From CAYSND01 sp964642235 (lineage in GTDB: Bacteria; Bacteroidota; Bacteroidia; Bacteroidales; UBA932), in NCBI GenBank assembly GCA_964642235.1, contig CAZXOP010000129.1:1-5097 (forward strand): a DNA stretch of 5,097 nt. The letters are read 5' to 3'. The position numbers and the translations under genes were made by a program. This document shows, one piece after another, positions 1 through 5,097 of the stretch; the first letter of the stretch is position 1; each line of letters begins with the position of its first letter. The notes beneath the pieces were generated by a model. It searched no databases and was not told where the DNA came from. It saw only the letters and a program-made list of their open reading frames with translations.

Positions 1-1142
1 TCTATCTTCCCTATCAGTTCTGAGAGGGAGAGACCATGTGCTTTCATCTGAGCCACTATATCGAGAATAATAAGCGATGCCATCACACCGCTATCTGAAT
101 AGAAAAAGTCCTTAAAATAATAGTGCCCTGCAAGTTCCCCACCAAAAAGCCCATCTATATCACGAAGTTTAGGAGCAGCAAAAGCCCTCCCTACTCTCCA
201 AGTGTGGATCTCACCCCCCATCGGAGCAAGAAACTCCCCTATTGCCTTAGAGCTACGAATATCCTGAATCACCCTCACAGGTGCTCCATGAGCAGCATTA
301 CTATTTATTGTCTCTCTAACCTTAGCTGCATTTAAAGAAGATCCTACCCCTTCAAGGAAGAAATAACCGAGAAGAGCTATCATCAAATCGGGAGAAATAA
401 ACCTTGAATTTTCATCCACGAACATTACCCTATCTGCATCTCCATCATATATAACCCCTATATCACACTTCTTCTCGGCGACAAGTTTACGGAGAGCAAG
501 GGTGTTCTCAGGGATAAGAGGATTAGGTTCATGATTTGGGAAAGTACCGTCAAGTTCATCAAAAATATAATTGATATTCTCCCCCCTCCCTAAAATCTTT
601 TTTATAAAAAGAGCAGCCATACCATTAGAGACATCAACCCCTACTTTAAGATCAGAGTAATCCCCTTTATAACCCATCTGAAAATCAAGATACTCATCTA
701 AAACATCTAAATCGACCACCCTCCCCTTCTCAGCATTACGAGGCGTCTCTCTCCCCTCTTTAATCCATTTCTCGATGGTACTAAGACCGCTATCATAAGC
801 TACAGGAAGTGCCTTTTCACGAGAGACTTTCAGACCATTGTACTCCTTAGGATTATGAGAAGCAGTAATCTGTACCGAAGCCTTAAACTCCTTTGCAGCG
901 GTGGCATAATAGACCATCGGGGTCGTTGAGAGCCCTATATCATAAACATCCGCACCTGCATCTGTTATCCCTGAAATTAAAGCATCATGTATCTCGGGAG
1001 ACGAAACACGTACATCCCTCCCTACTAGAACCTTATCGGCACTAAGCAACTCCGGTATAAAATAACCTATCTTATATGCATCCTCTTTATTAAAATCCTT
1101 TCCGTAAATTCCTCTAATGTCATAAGCATGAAAAGCTCCCAT
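1..1142 (-). CDS. Phosphomannomutase/phosphoglucomutase (alpha-D-phosphohexomutase family), 3' end missing
   Basis: Interconverts hexose 1- and 6-phosphates (mannose and/or glucose) in the cytoplasm, feeding sugar nucleotides for glycans. The frame is open from an ATG at 1142 to the window edge: 380 codons plus 2 nt, so the C-terminal domain 4 is cut off. Seen: an N-terminal YDIRGIYG (residues 7-14), as in the family; the phosphoserine loop TASHNP (93-98, Ser95); the Mg2+ loop DGDADR (233-238, Asp233/235/237); and the sugar-binding loop GGELAGH (334-340), followed by a Y-S-D-S-G segment around 348-352. All key residues of domains 1-3 are present. The GELAGH loop fits PMM/PGM proteins of Bacteroidota better than GlmM, but the substrate cannot be fixed from sequence. 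Domain 3 carries about 20 extra residues (about 265-290; see findings). It is the third gene of a leftward group, 10 nt after def, with an unusually good ribosome binding site. Confidence 0.93.
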   Translation of the reverse strand, partial: MGAFHAYDIRGIYGKDFNKEDAYKIGYFIPELLSADKVLVGRDVRVSSPEIHDALISGITDAGADVYDIGLSTTPMVYYATAAKEFKASVQITASHNPKEYNGLKVSREKALPVAYDSGLSTIEKWIKEGRETPRNAEKGRVVDLDVLDEYLDFQMGYKGDYSDLKVGVDVSNGMAALFIKKILGRGENINYIFDELDGTFPNHEPNPLIPENTLALRKLVAEKKCDIGVIYDGDADRVMFVDENSRFISPDLMIALLGYFFLEGVGSSLNAAKVRETINSNAAHGAPVRVIQDIRSSKAIGEFLAPMGGEIHTWRVGRAFAAPKLRDIDGLFGGELAGHYYFKDFFYSDSGVMASLIILDIVAQMKAHGLSLSELIGKI

Positions 1143-1148
1143 AATAAT

Positions 1149-1154
1149 CTCCTT
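1149..1154 (-). promoter_or_regulatory. Shine-Dalgarno site of the phosphohexomutase gene
   Basis: AAGGAG on the minus strand, 6 nt before the ATG at 1142. It supports that start codon, and it overlaps the first two bases of the def TAA stop codon (1153-1155). It is the only well-formed, well-spaced Shine-Dalgarno sequence in the window; the other starts have none, as is usual in Bacteroidota. Confidence 0.6.
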
Positions 1155-1719
1155 ATTTTTTATCTAATTTAACTTTATACGAAGTATCTGTCTTACCTTT
1201 AGTTATGTTGTTTAGTTTACCACTTATCATCTTCTTTCTTACCGGAGCCGCCTTATCGACAAATATAACCCCTTCAAGATGGTCTAATTCGTGTTGCACC
1301 ATTCTACAGGCAAATTTATCAAGCTCTTCCTCTTTTTTCACCAAGTTTTCATCATAATAAGAGATCTTTATCCTCTTTGGACGTACTATATCACAATGAA
1401 TACCTGGGACACTCAGACACCCTTCGCTATATTCCACCTTCTCGGCACTCTCCTCCAATACCACAGGGTTAATCATAACTCTTTTAAAACCTTTTAAGTA
1501 GTCATAGGTTTCAACAATATCGCTCCCATCTAAAACAAGCACTCTGATACTCCTCCCCACCTGCGGTGCTGCAAGTCCCACACCATCAGCTTTTTTCATG
1601 GTCTCCTGCATATCAAGAATAAATTGTTTTAACTCCTCCTTCTCCACATTGTTCAAATCCACCTCCTCAGCTTTTTTTCTTAAAACCTCAGAACCGAATA
1701 AATAAATAGGTAAAATCAT
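1153..1719 (-). CDS. def: Peptide deformylase
   Basis: Removes the N-formyl group from the initiator methionine of nascent proteins at the ribosome; a metal-dependent (usually Fe2+) hydrolase. All three family motifs are intact: GVGLAAPQ (residues 46-53, Gln53), EGCLSVPG (99-106, metal ligand Cys101) and QHELDHLEG (142-150, metal ligands His143 and His147, catalytic Glu144). The 188 residues are somewhat longer than the E. coli enzyme (about 169). The excess lies mainly in a basic C-terminal tail (about 155-188) of the kind I know from Bacteroidales deformylases. The ATG start at 1719 gives the expected MILPIYLFG beginning and overlaps the ruvX stop codon by 4 nt (ATGA), which suggests translational coupling. 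No Shine-Dalgarno sequence precedes it; the upstream bases are A-rich. Adjacent ruvX and def genes are, as I recall, common in Bacteroidales genomes. Confidence 0.97.
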   Translation of the reverse strand: MILPIYLFGSEVLRKKAEEVDLNNVEKEELKQFILDMQETMKKADGVGLAAPQVGRSIRVLVLDGSDIVETYDYLKGFKRVMINPVVLEESAEKVEYSEGCLSVPGIHCDIVRPKRIKISYYDENLVKKEEELDKFACRMVQHELDHLEGVIFVDKAAPVRKKMISGKLNNITKGKTDTSYKVKLDKK

Positions 1720-2135
1720 ATTTTTTTACGTTTATCAATATATGTTTGCAATATAAGTGCCGCACTGACCTTATCCACGGCTGCTTTATCCCTTCTATCA
1801 GATTTTTTTACCCCACTATCGATAAGGGACTGAAAAGCCATGACAGAGGTAAACCTCTCATCTTCTAAGAATATAGGGATAGAGGGGAAGTTTTTTGCCA
1901 ACTGCTTTAGAAACAAATCCACATATGGTGCAATCTGTGAAGGAGTATTGTCCATATTCTTGGGATACCCCACGACAAAAGACTCAACTTCTTCCTTTTG
2001 GGTATAATTTTTGAGATATTCCATTATCTTTGCGGACGGAATTGTTTCCAATGGAGTGGCAAAAATCATTAGAGGGTCGCTTACAGCTAACCCAATTCTT
2101 TTGTTACCATAATCTATTCCAATAATTCTTTTCAT
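1716..2135 (-). CDS. ruvX: RuvX/YqgF family nuclease (putative pre-16S rRNA nuclease / Holliday junction resolvase-like)
   Basis: RNase H-like fold protein of the YqgF family, linked in E. coli to 5' maturation of 16S rRNA and originally predicted to be a Holliday junction resolvase. Seen in the 139-residue product: GIDYGNKRIGLAVSD at residues 6-20 (acidic Asp8), the central strand VVGYP (54-58), the EDERFTS segment (91-97) and the C-terminal KAAVDKVSAA (117-126, Asp121). The three acidic positions expected at the active site are therefore present. VVGYP differs slightly from the more common VVGLP. Length is normal for the family. I chose the ATG at 2135 because MKRIIGIDYG is the usual family start. 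A TTG at 2144 would add three residues, but would lie inside the candidate promoter motif. It is the first gene of the leftward group and overlaps def by 4 nt. Confidence 0.94.
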   Translation of the reverse strand: MKRIIGIDYGNKRIGLAVSDPLMIFATPLETIPSAKIMEYLKNYTQKEEVESFVVGYPKNMDNTPSQIAPYVDLFLKQLAKNFPSIPIFLEDERFTSVMAFQSLIDSGVKKSDRRDKAAVDKVSAALILQTYIDKRKKI

Positions 2136-2141
2136 CAGGGG

Positions 2142-2174
2142 CAAATTTAGTGATTAAACCTTATATATGGCTAA
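2142..2174 (-). promoter_or_regulatory. Candidate Bacteroidota-type promoter for ruvX-def-mutase
   Basis: On the minus strand TAAATTTG (2142-2149) matches the Bacteroides -7 consensus TAnnTTTG exactly. A TTAG (2171-2174) lies 21 nt upstream, a 3-of-4 match to the -33 TTTG at a permitted spacing (19-21). Six bases separate the -7 element from the ruvX ATG at 2135, so a transcript would start only a few bases before, or at, the start codon. The -33 part lies inside the first codons of the divergent M23 gene, next to its A-tracts, which read as T-rich DNA upstream of this promoter. I saw no equally good motif for the plus strand. This is a motif match only. Confidence 0.4.
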
Positions 2175-3042
2175 GGAAAAAAAGGAAAAAAAAGAAAAAA
2201 ATAGAAAACTGCTAACAAAGTACCGTTTTGCCATTATGGACGATGCTTCCCATAAGAATCTCTTCGTCTTTCGAGGCAGCAGACTAACAATAATTATAGT
2301 ATCAACGATAGTATTCCTATTGCTCTTAACAGCAATCCTATCTCTCATATCATATACACCCTTAAAGCAACTTATCCCAGGTTTCCCCTCTGCCCAAACA
2401 AGGAAAGAGGCGATCCGGAATGCAACAAAAGTAGATTCACTCGAAAGAGAGATACAGCTTTGGTCGCTTCAGCTTACAAATATCCAAAGAGTAATTACCG
2501 GAAAAGAACCATTAAAGATAGACTCACTCACTCGAGACCGCAAGACGTTTGTTGGTAATGACAGTTCGGCTGTTATCCACTCTAAAGAGGACTCCCTACT
2601 ACGTGAGACGATCGTTAAGGAGGAGAAATTTAATCTCTCTTCACCAGGCTCTGCTCGGATAGAACAGATAGAGGGGCTACTCTTCTTCCCTCCTGTAAAA
2701 GGGGTAGTTACTGAACATTACAGTAAATCGCTTGGACACCCTTATGTGGATATTGCTGCCCCTGTAAATTCTATTGTATCATCTGTTCTTGACGGCACTG
2801 TAATATTTGCAGACTGGAGCGATGACACAGGTTACACTATTCAAGTTCAGCACAGCAATGATATCATTTCAGTTTATAAGCATAATACACGACTGCTAAA
2901 AAAGACTGGTGATAAAGTCTCTGCCGGAACACCTATCTCCTTAGTTGGAAATACAGGAAAACTTAGCACTGGAGCACATCTCCATTTCGAGCTATGGCAT
3001 AAAGGTGAACCTATTGACCCCACTCTCTATATTAAATTTTAG
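2167..3042 (+). CDS. Membrane-anchored M23 family metallopeptidase (LytM domain)
   Basis: Predicted peptidoglycan endopeptidase, or cell-wall hydrolase regulator, acting outside the inner membrane. Of 291 residues, 1-40 are basic and cytoplasmic (lysine/glutamate repeats at 3-15). One membrane helix covers about 40-63, a charged, possibly coiled-coil linker follows (about 75-160), and the M23 domain fills about 170-291. The zinc and catalytic residues are all present: the H-x3-D motif in GHPYVD (His191, Asp195), His239 in VYKHN, and HLHFE (His271, His273). It is therefore likely catalytic, unlike degenerate EnvC/NlpD-type regulators, although activity is inferred. The start has no Shine-Dalgarno sequence, but it gives a sensible positive-inside anchor and lies 31 bp from divergent ruvX. 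The first codons contain slippage-prone A runs. It is 5 nt upstream of the dxr ATG; M23-dxr-rseP is a gene order I recall from other Bacteroidales. Confidence 0.93.
   Translation: MAKEKKEKKEKNRKLLTKYRFAIMDDASHKNLFVFRGSRLTIIIVSTIVFLLLLTAILSLISYTPLKQLIPGFPSAQTRKEAIRNATKVDSLEREIQLWSLQLTNIQRVITGKEPLKIDSLTRDRKTFVGNDSSAVIHSKEDSLLRETIVKEEKFNLSSPGSARIEQIEGLLFFPPVKGVVTEHYSKSLGHPYVDIAAPVNSIVSSVLDGTVIFADWSDDTGYTIQVQHSNDIISVYKHNTRLLKKTGDKVSAGTPISLVGNTGKLSTGAHLHFELWHKGEPIDPTLYIKF
2177..2201 (+). repeat. A7/A8/A7 homopolymer tracts at the start of the M23 gene
   Basis: Three adenine runs (2177-2183, 2186-2193, 2195-2201) separated by GG and G encode the Lys/Glu-rich N-terminus. One extra A would put TAG at 2202-2204 in frame; one lost A would lead to TAA at 2213-2215. 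Slippage in either direction would therefore truncate the protein before its membrane helix. Confidence 0.85.
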
Positions 3043-3047
3043 TGGAG

Positions 3048-4208
3048 ATGCAGAAAAAAAGATTAGCCATACTTGGCTCTACCGGTTCCATAGGAACACA
3101 AACTTTAGAGGTAGTATCCAGAAATAAGGAACTTTTCGAGGTAGAACTTCTTACCTCAAACAATAACTACAATCTTCTTATAGAGCAGGCAATAAAATTC
3201 AATGCCAATGCTGTTGTAATCTGCAATCATGAATACTACAAACCTGTAGCTGAGGCACTTGCTCCACATTTTATAAAAGTGTTCGCAGGGATTGAGTCCA
3301 TCTCTCAACTCCTCTTATCAAGTGACAATATTGATATTGTGGTTACTGCAATGGTGGGAATTAGTGGTCTTGAACCTACCGTGGCAGCCATAAAAGGGGG
3401 GAAAAGCATTGCACTTGCAAACAAGGAGACCTTGGTGGCTGCAGGTGCAATAATCACTAAACTTGCAACAGAGCAGAGAGTTCCAATAATTCCTGTGGAC
3501 TCGGAACACTCTGCGATTTTTCAATGCTTGCAGGGGGAGAGAAGTAAAATTGAAAAAATCCTGCTCACTGCCTCCGGAGGACCTTTCTTCAATGTAAGTG
3601 CCGAGAAAATGAGGGGTGCCACCATTGAGGAGGCCCTCTCACATCCAAAGTGGAAAATGGGGCAAAAAATCACTATTGACTCTGCCACTATGATGAACAA
3701 AGGGTTTGAAATGATAGAGGCAAAATGGCTTTTTGGAACTTCCCCCTCGGATATACAGATAGTTATCCACCCTCAGTCCATCATACATTCGATGGTTCAG
3801 TTTGAGGATGGGTCTATACTTGCACAGATGAGTTCTCCCGATATGAGGATTCCTATCCAATATGCACTTGCATACCCTAATCGTCTCCCTCTCGATGTAC
3901 CGAGAGTAGATTTTCATAAATTGAGGGAGTTTACATTTGCTCCCCCTGACACGGAGAAATTCCCCTGCATAACTCTTGCATACCATGCAATAGAAAAGGG
4001 AGGGAATTTACCATGTATAATGAACGCCGCTAATGAAATGGCAGTAAATTTGTTTATTTCAGGTAAAATATCATTTTTTCAAATTCCGCAAATTATTGAA
4101 AACATGATGGAAAATTATAAATTTATTCAAAATCCTTCACTAGAAGAGATTTTAAAAACAGATAAAGAAGTTAGAGAAATTATAAAAAGTCAAATTAAAT
4201 GGACATAG
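3048..4208 (+). CDS. dxr: 1-deoxy-D-xylulose 5-phosphate reductoisomerase
   Basis: Second enzyme of the MEP isoprenoid pathway: converts 1-deoxy-D-xylulose 5-phosphate to 2-C-methyl-D-erythritol 4-phosphate with NADPH and a divalent metal, in the cytoplasm; it is the fosmidomycin target. Counting from the ATG at 3048 (386 residues; E. coli has 398), the NADPH loop GSTGSIG is at 10-16, LANKET at 123-128, metal-binding Asp151 and Glu153 in PVDSEH, HPKW at 199-202, and SATMMNKGFE at 212-221 (Asn217, Lys218, metal ligand Glu221). PQSIIHSM follows, then NAANE near the start of the C-terminal helical domain. All catalytic residues are present. A GTG at 3042, overlapping the M23 stop by 1 nt, would add two residues; the ATG gives the usual MxKKRLAILGSTG-type start and is preferred. 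The last 150 bases are far more A/T-rich than the rest (see findings). It overlaps rseP by 10 nt. Confidence 0.97.
   Translation: MQKKRLAILGSTGSIGTQTLEVVSRNKELFEVELLTSNNNYNLLIEQAIKFNANAVVICNHEYYKPVAEALAPHFIKVFAGIESISQLLLSSDNIDIVVTAMVGISGLEPTVAAIKGGKSIALANKETLVAAGAIITKLATEQRVPIIPVDSEHSAIFQCLQGERSKIEKILLTASGGPFFNVSAEKMRGATIEEALSHPKWKMGQKITIDSATMMNKGFEMIEAKWLFGTSPSDIQIVIHPQSIIHSMVQFEDGSILAQMSSPDMRIPIQYALAYPNRLPLDVPRVDFHKLREFTFAPPDTEKFPCITLAYHAIEKGGNLPCIMNAANEMAVNLFISGKISFFQIPQIIENMMENYKFIQNPSLEEILKTDKEVREIIKSQIKWT
4051..4200. other. A/T-rich 3' segment of dxr leading into rseP
   Basis: By hand count 31 of 150 bases are G or C (about 21%), against 65 of 150 (about 43%) in the dxr stretch 3841-3990. 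The segment codes for the C-terminal helical region, rich in Ile, Lys, Asn, Glu and Phe, and runs to the rseP ATG, which has no Shine-Dalgarno sequence. The reading frame is intact throughout. Confidence 0.8.
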
Positions 4209-5097
4209 TTATTCGTATCTTACAAGTGCTCCTGGCATTATCTCTCCTAATCGTTATACACGAATTTGGACACTATATTTTTGCAAGAATTTTTAAAATC
4301 AGAGTTGAGAAGTTTTATCTATTCTTTCCTCCTGCCATTTTTAAGTATAAGCCCAAAAAGAGCGACACCGAGTTTGGAATAGGGTGTATTCCTTTAGGCG
4401 GATTCTGTAAAATAGCAGGAATGATAGATGAATCGATGGATAAAGAGGCTATGGCACAACCCCCACAGCCATGGGAGTTTAGGACAAAACCTGCCTGGCA
4501 GAGACTATTAGTAATGTTTGGAGGGGTCTTGTTTAATTTTATCTTAGCTATCCTAATCTATTCAGCAGTCCTTTTCACTTGGGGGGAGGAGTATCTTAAA
4601 AATGAAGATGCTAAATACGGAATAGCTGTTAACAACCTCGCTTATGAAATCGGGTTTAGAGATGGAGACAAAATTATCTCTTTCGATGATGTGGTAACAG
4701 ACAATTTTGCTGAACTACAGATAAATTTAGCCCGTACTCAGGCTAAAACTGCTATTGTCCTCCGTGGTTCTGACACAGTTACAATAGAGATAGACGAGGC
4801 ATATATGCCCGCAATACTCAAAACTCCGGGGATGTTTGGACTCTCCGCACCTGTGGCAATTTCTGAGATTCCTGATACTTCCATAAACAATAGCTCCCAA
4901 CTCATTAAGGGTGATGTCTTTATAGCTGTCAATTCCCAAAACGTAAAAACACTTCCTGAAATTCAAAATATATTAAAAGAGAATAAAGGGAAGGAGGTTT
5001 CTGTGGAGCTTAAACGCGATGGAGAGATCGTAACAGTACCTATTTTGGTAGATGATAATGGGAAAATTCAAGTAGTACTCCAGAGCGATATCTCTGA
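4199..5097 (+). CDS. rseP: RseP-type site-2 protease (M50 zinc metalloprotease with PDZ domains), 3' end missing
   Basis: Intramembrane protease that cuts transmembrane segments of substrates such as anti-sigma factors and leftover signal peptides; located in the inner membrane. The visible 299 codons start at an ATG that overlaps the end of dxr by 10 nt. Membrane helix 1 (about 5-25) ends in HEFGH (21-25: zinc ligands His21 and His25, catalytic Glu22). The loop containing GIPLGGF-like residues (60-69, here GIGCIPLGGF) and KIAGMIDE follows. Helix 2 (about 103-126) contains the conserved MFGGVLFN (106-113). Two periplasmic PDZ-like domains follow, about 138-200 and about 212-290. The C-terminal helices with the third zinc ligand (Asp in an NxxPxxxLDG-type motif) lie beyond the window. 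In this cluster it probably shares a transcript with M23 and dxr. Whether it serves a sigma-E-like pathway here cannot be told. Confidence 0.95.
   Translation, partial: MDIVIRILQVLLALSLLIVIHEFGHYIFARIFKIRVEKFYLFFPPAIFKYKPKKSDTEFGIGCIPLGGFCKIAGMIDESMDKEAMAQPPQPWEFRTKPAWQRLLVMFGGVLFNFILAILIYSAVLFTWGEEYLKNEDAKYGIAVNNLAYEIGFRDGDKIISFDDVVTDNFAELQINLARTQAKTAIVLRGSDTVTIEIDEAYMPAILKTPGMFGLSAPVAISEIPDTSINNSSQLIKGDVFIAVNSQNVKTLPEIQNILKENKGKEVSVELKRDGEIVTVPILVDDNGKIQVVLQSDIS

Noticed and set aside
123..335. Plus-strand open frame of 70 codons opposite the phosphohexomutase
   Set aside because: It lies antisense to a clearly conserved coding frame, has low-complexity Ser/Pro-rich content and no recognisable domain.
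1291..1497. Plus-strand open frame opposite def
   Set aside because: It lies wholly antisense to the def catalytic motifs and resembles no protein I know.
2136..2144. TTG start for ruvX three codons upstream
   Set aside because: The ATG at 2135 gives the typical family start; the TTG overlaps the promoter motif and adds only Met-Pro-Leu.
2136..2166. Bidirectional terminator or hairpin in the divergent spacer
   Set aside because: No convincing inverted repeat followed by a T run is present, and a terminator is not expected between divergent genes.
2154..2348. Minus-strand open frame of 64 codons over the M23 N-terminus with a hydrophobic tail
   Set aside because: The hydrophobic Phe/Ser run is only the complement of the Lys/Glu A-tracts; there is no conserved pattern, and it overlaps the M23 start.
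3042..3047. GTG start for dxr overlapping the M23 stop
   Set aside because: It is possible, but the ATG at 3048 is a stronger start codon and gives the usual N-terminus just before the NADPH loop.
3639..3986. Minus-strand open frame of 115 codons opposite dxr
   Set aside because: It is antisense to the conserved dxr active-site region; its length follows from the codon use of dxr, and it has no recognisable domain.
4727..4966. Two minus-strand open frames opposite the rseP PDZ region
   Set aside because: They overlap each other in different frames and lie opposite a continuous rseP frame, so both are shadows.

Overview
The window reads as ordinary chromosomal housekeeping DNA from a Bacteroidota bacterium, most likely of the order Bacteroidales; the family cannot be fixed from sequence alone. 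Three things point there. The proteins match Bacteroidales versions in detail: a phosphohexomutase with a GGELAGHYYF loop, a peptide deformylase with the group's C-terminal tail, and a membrane-anchored M23 peptidase next to dxr and rseP. Most genes lack a Shine-Dalgarno sequence and have A/T-rich bases before the start codon. The one good promoter candidate has the Bacteroidota -7 form (TAnnTTTG). Base composition is moderate, with a marked A/T-rich dip at the end of dxr.

Layout: two back-to-back gene groups diverge from a spacer of 31 bp (2136-2166). Leftward on the minus strand are ruvX (Holliday junction resolvase-like / pre-16S rRNA nuclease), def (peptide deformylase) and a phosphomannomutase/phosphoglucomutase cut by the left window edge. 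They are packed tightly: ruvX and def overlap by 4 nt and def is 10 nt from the mutase, so they look co-transcribed. Rightward on the plus strand are an M23 (LytM-type) peptidase, dxr (MEP isoprenoid pathway) and rseP (site-2 protease, cut by the right window edge). Here the M23 gene is 5 nt from dxr, and dxr overlaps rseP by 10 nt.

Functionally, the left group covers RNA/DNA processing, protein N-terminal maturation and sugar-phosphate supply. The right group is envelope-centred: peptidoglycan remodelling, precursors for the undecaprenyl lipid carrier and for quinones, and intramembrane proteolysis. There is no stretch of 300 bases without a gene, and I see no RNA gene, mobile element, CRISPR array or clear terminator.

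I do not find a new biological system. The points worth a second look are small: a near-leaderless promoter candidate for ruvX inside the divergent spacer, a slippage-prone A7/A8/A7 tract at the start of the M23 gene where a shift in either direction meets a stop within a few codons, an apparent insertion of about 20 residues in the mutase, and the sharp composition change at the 3' end of dxr.
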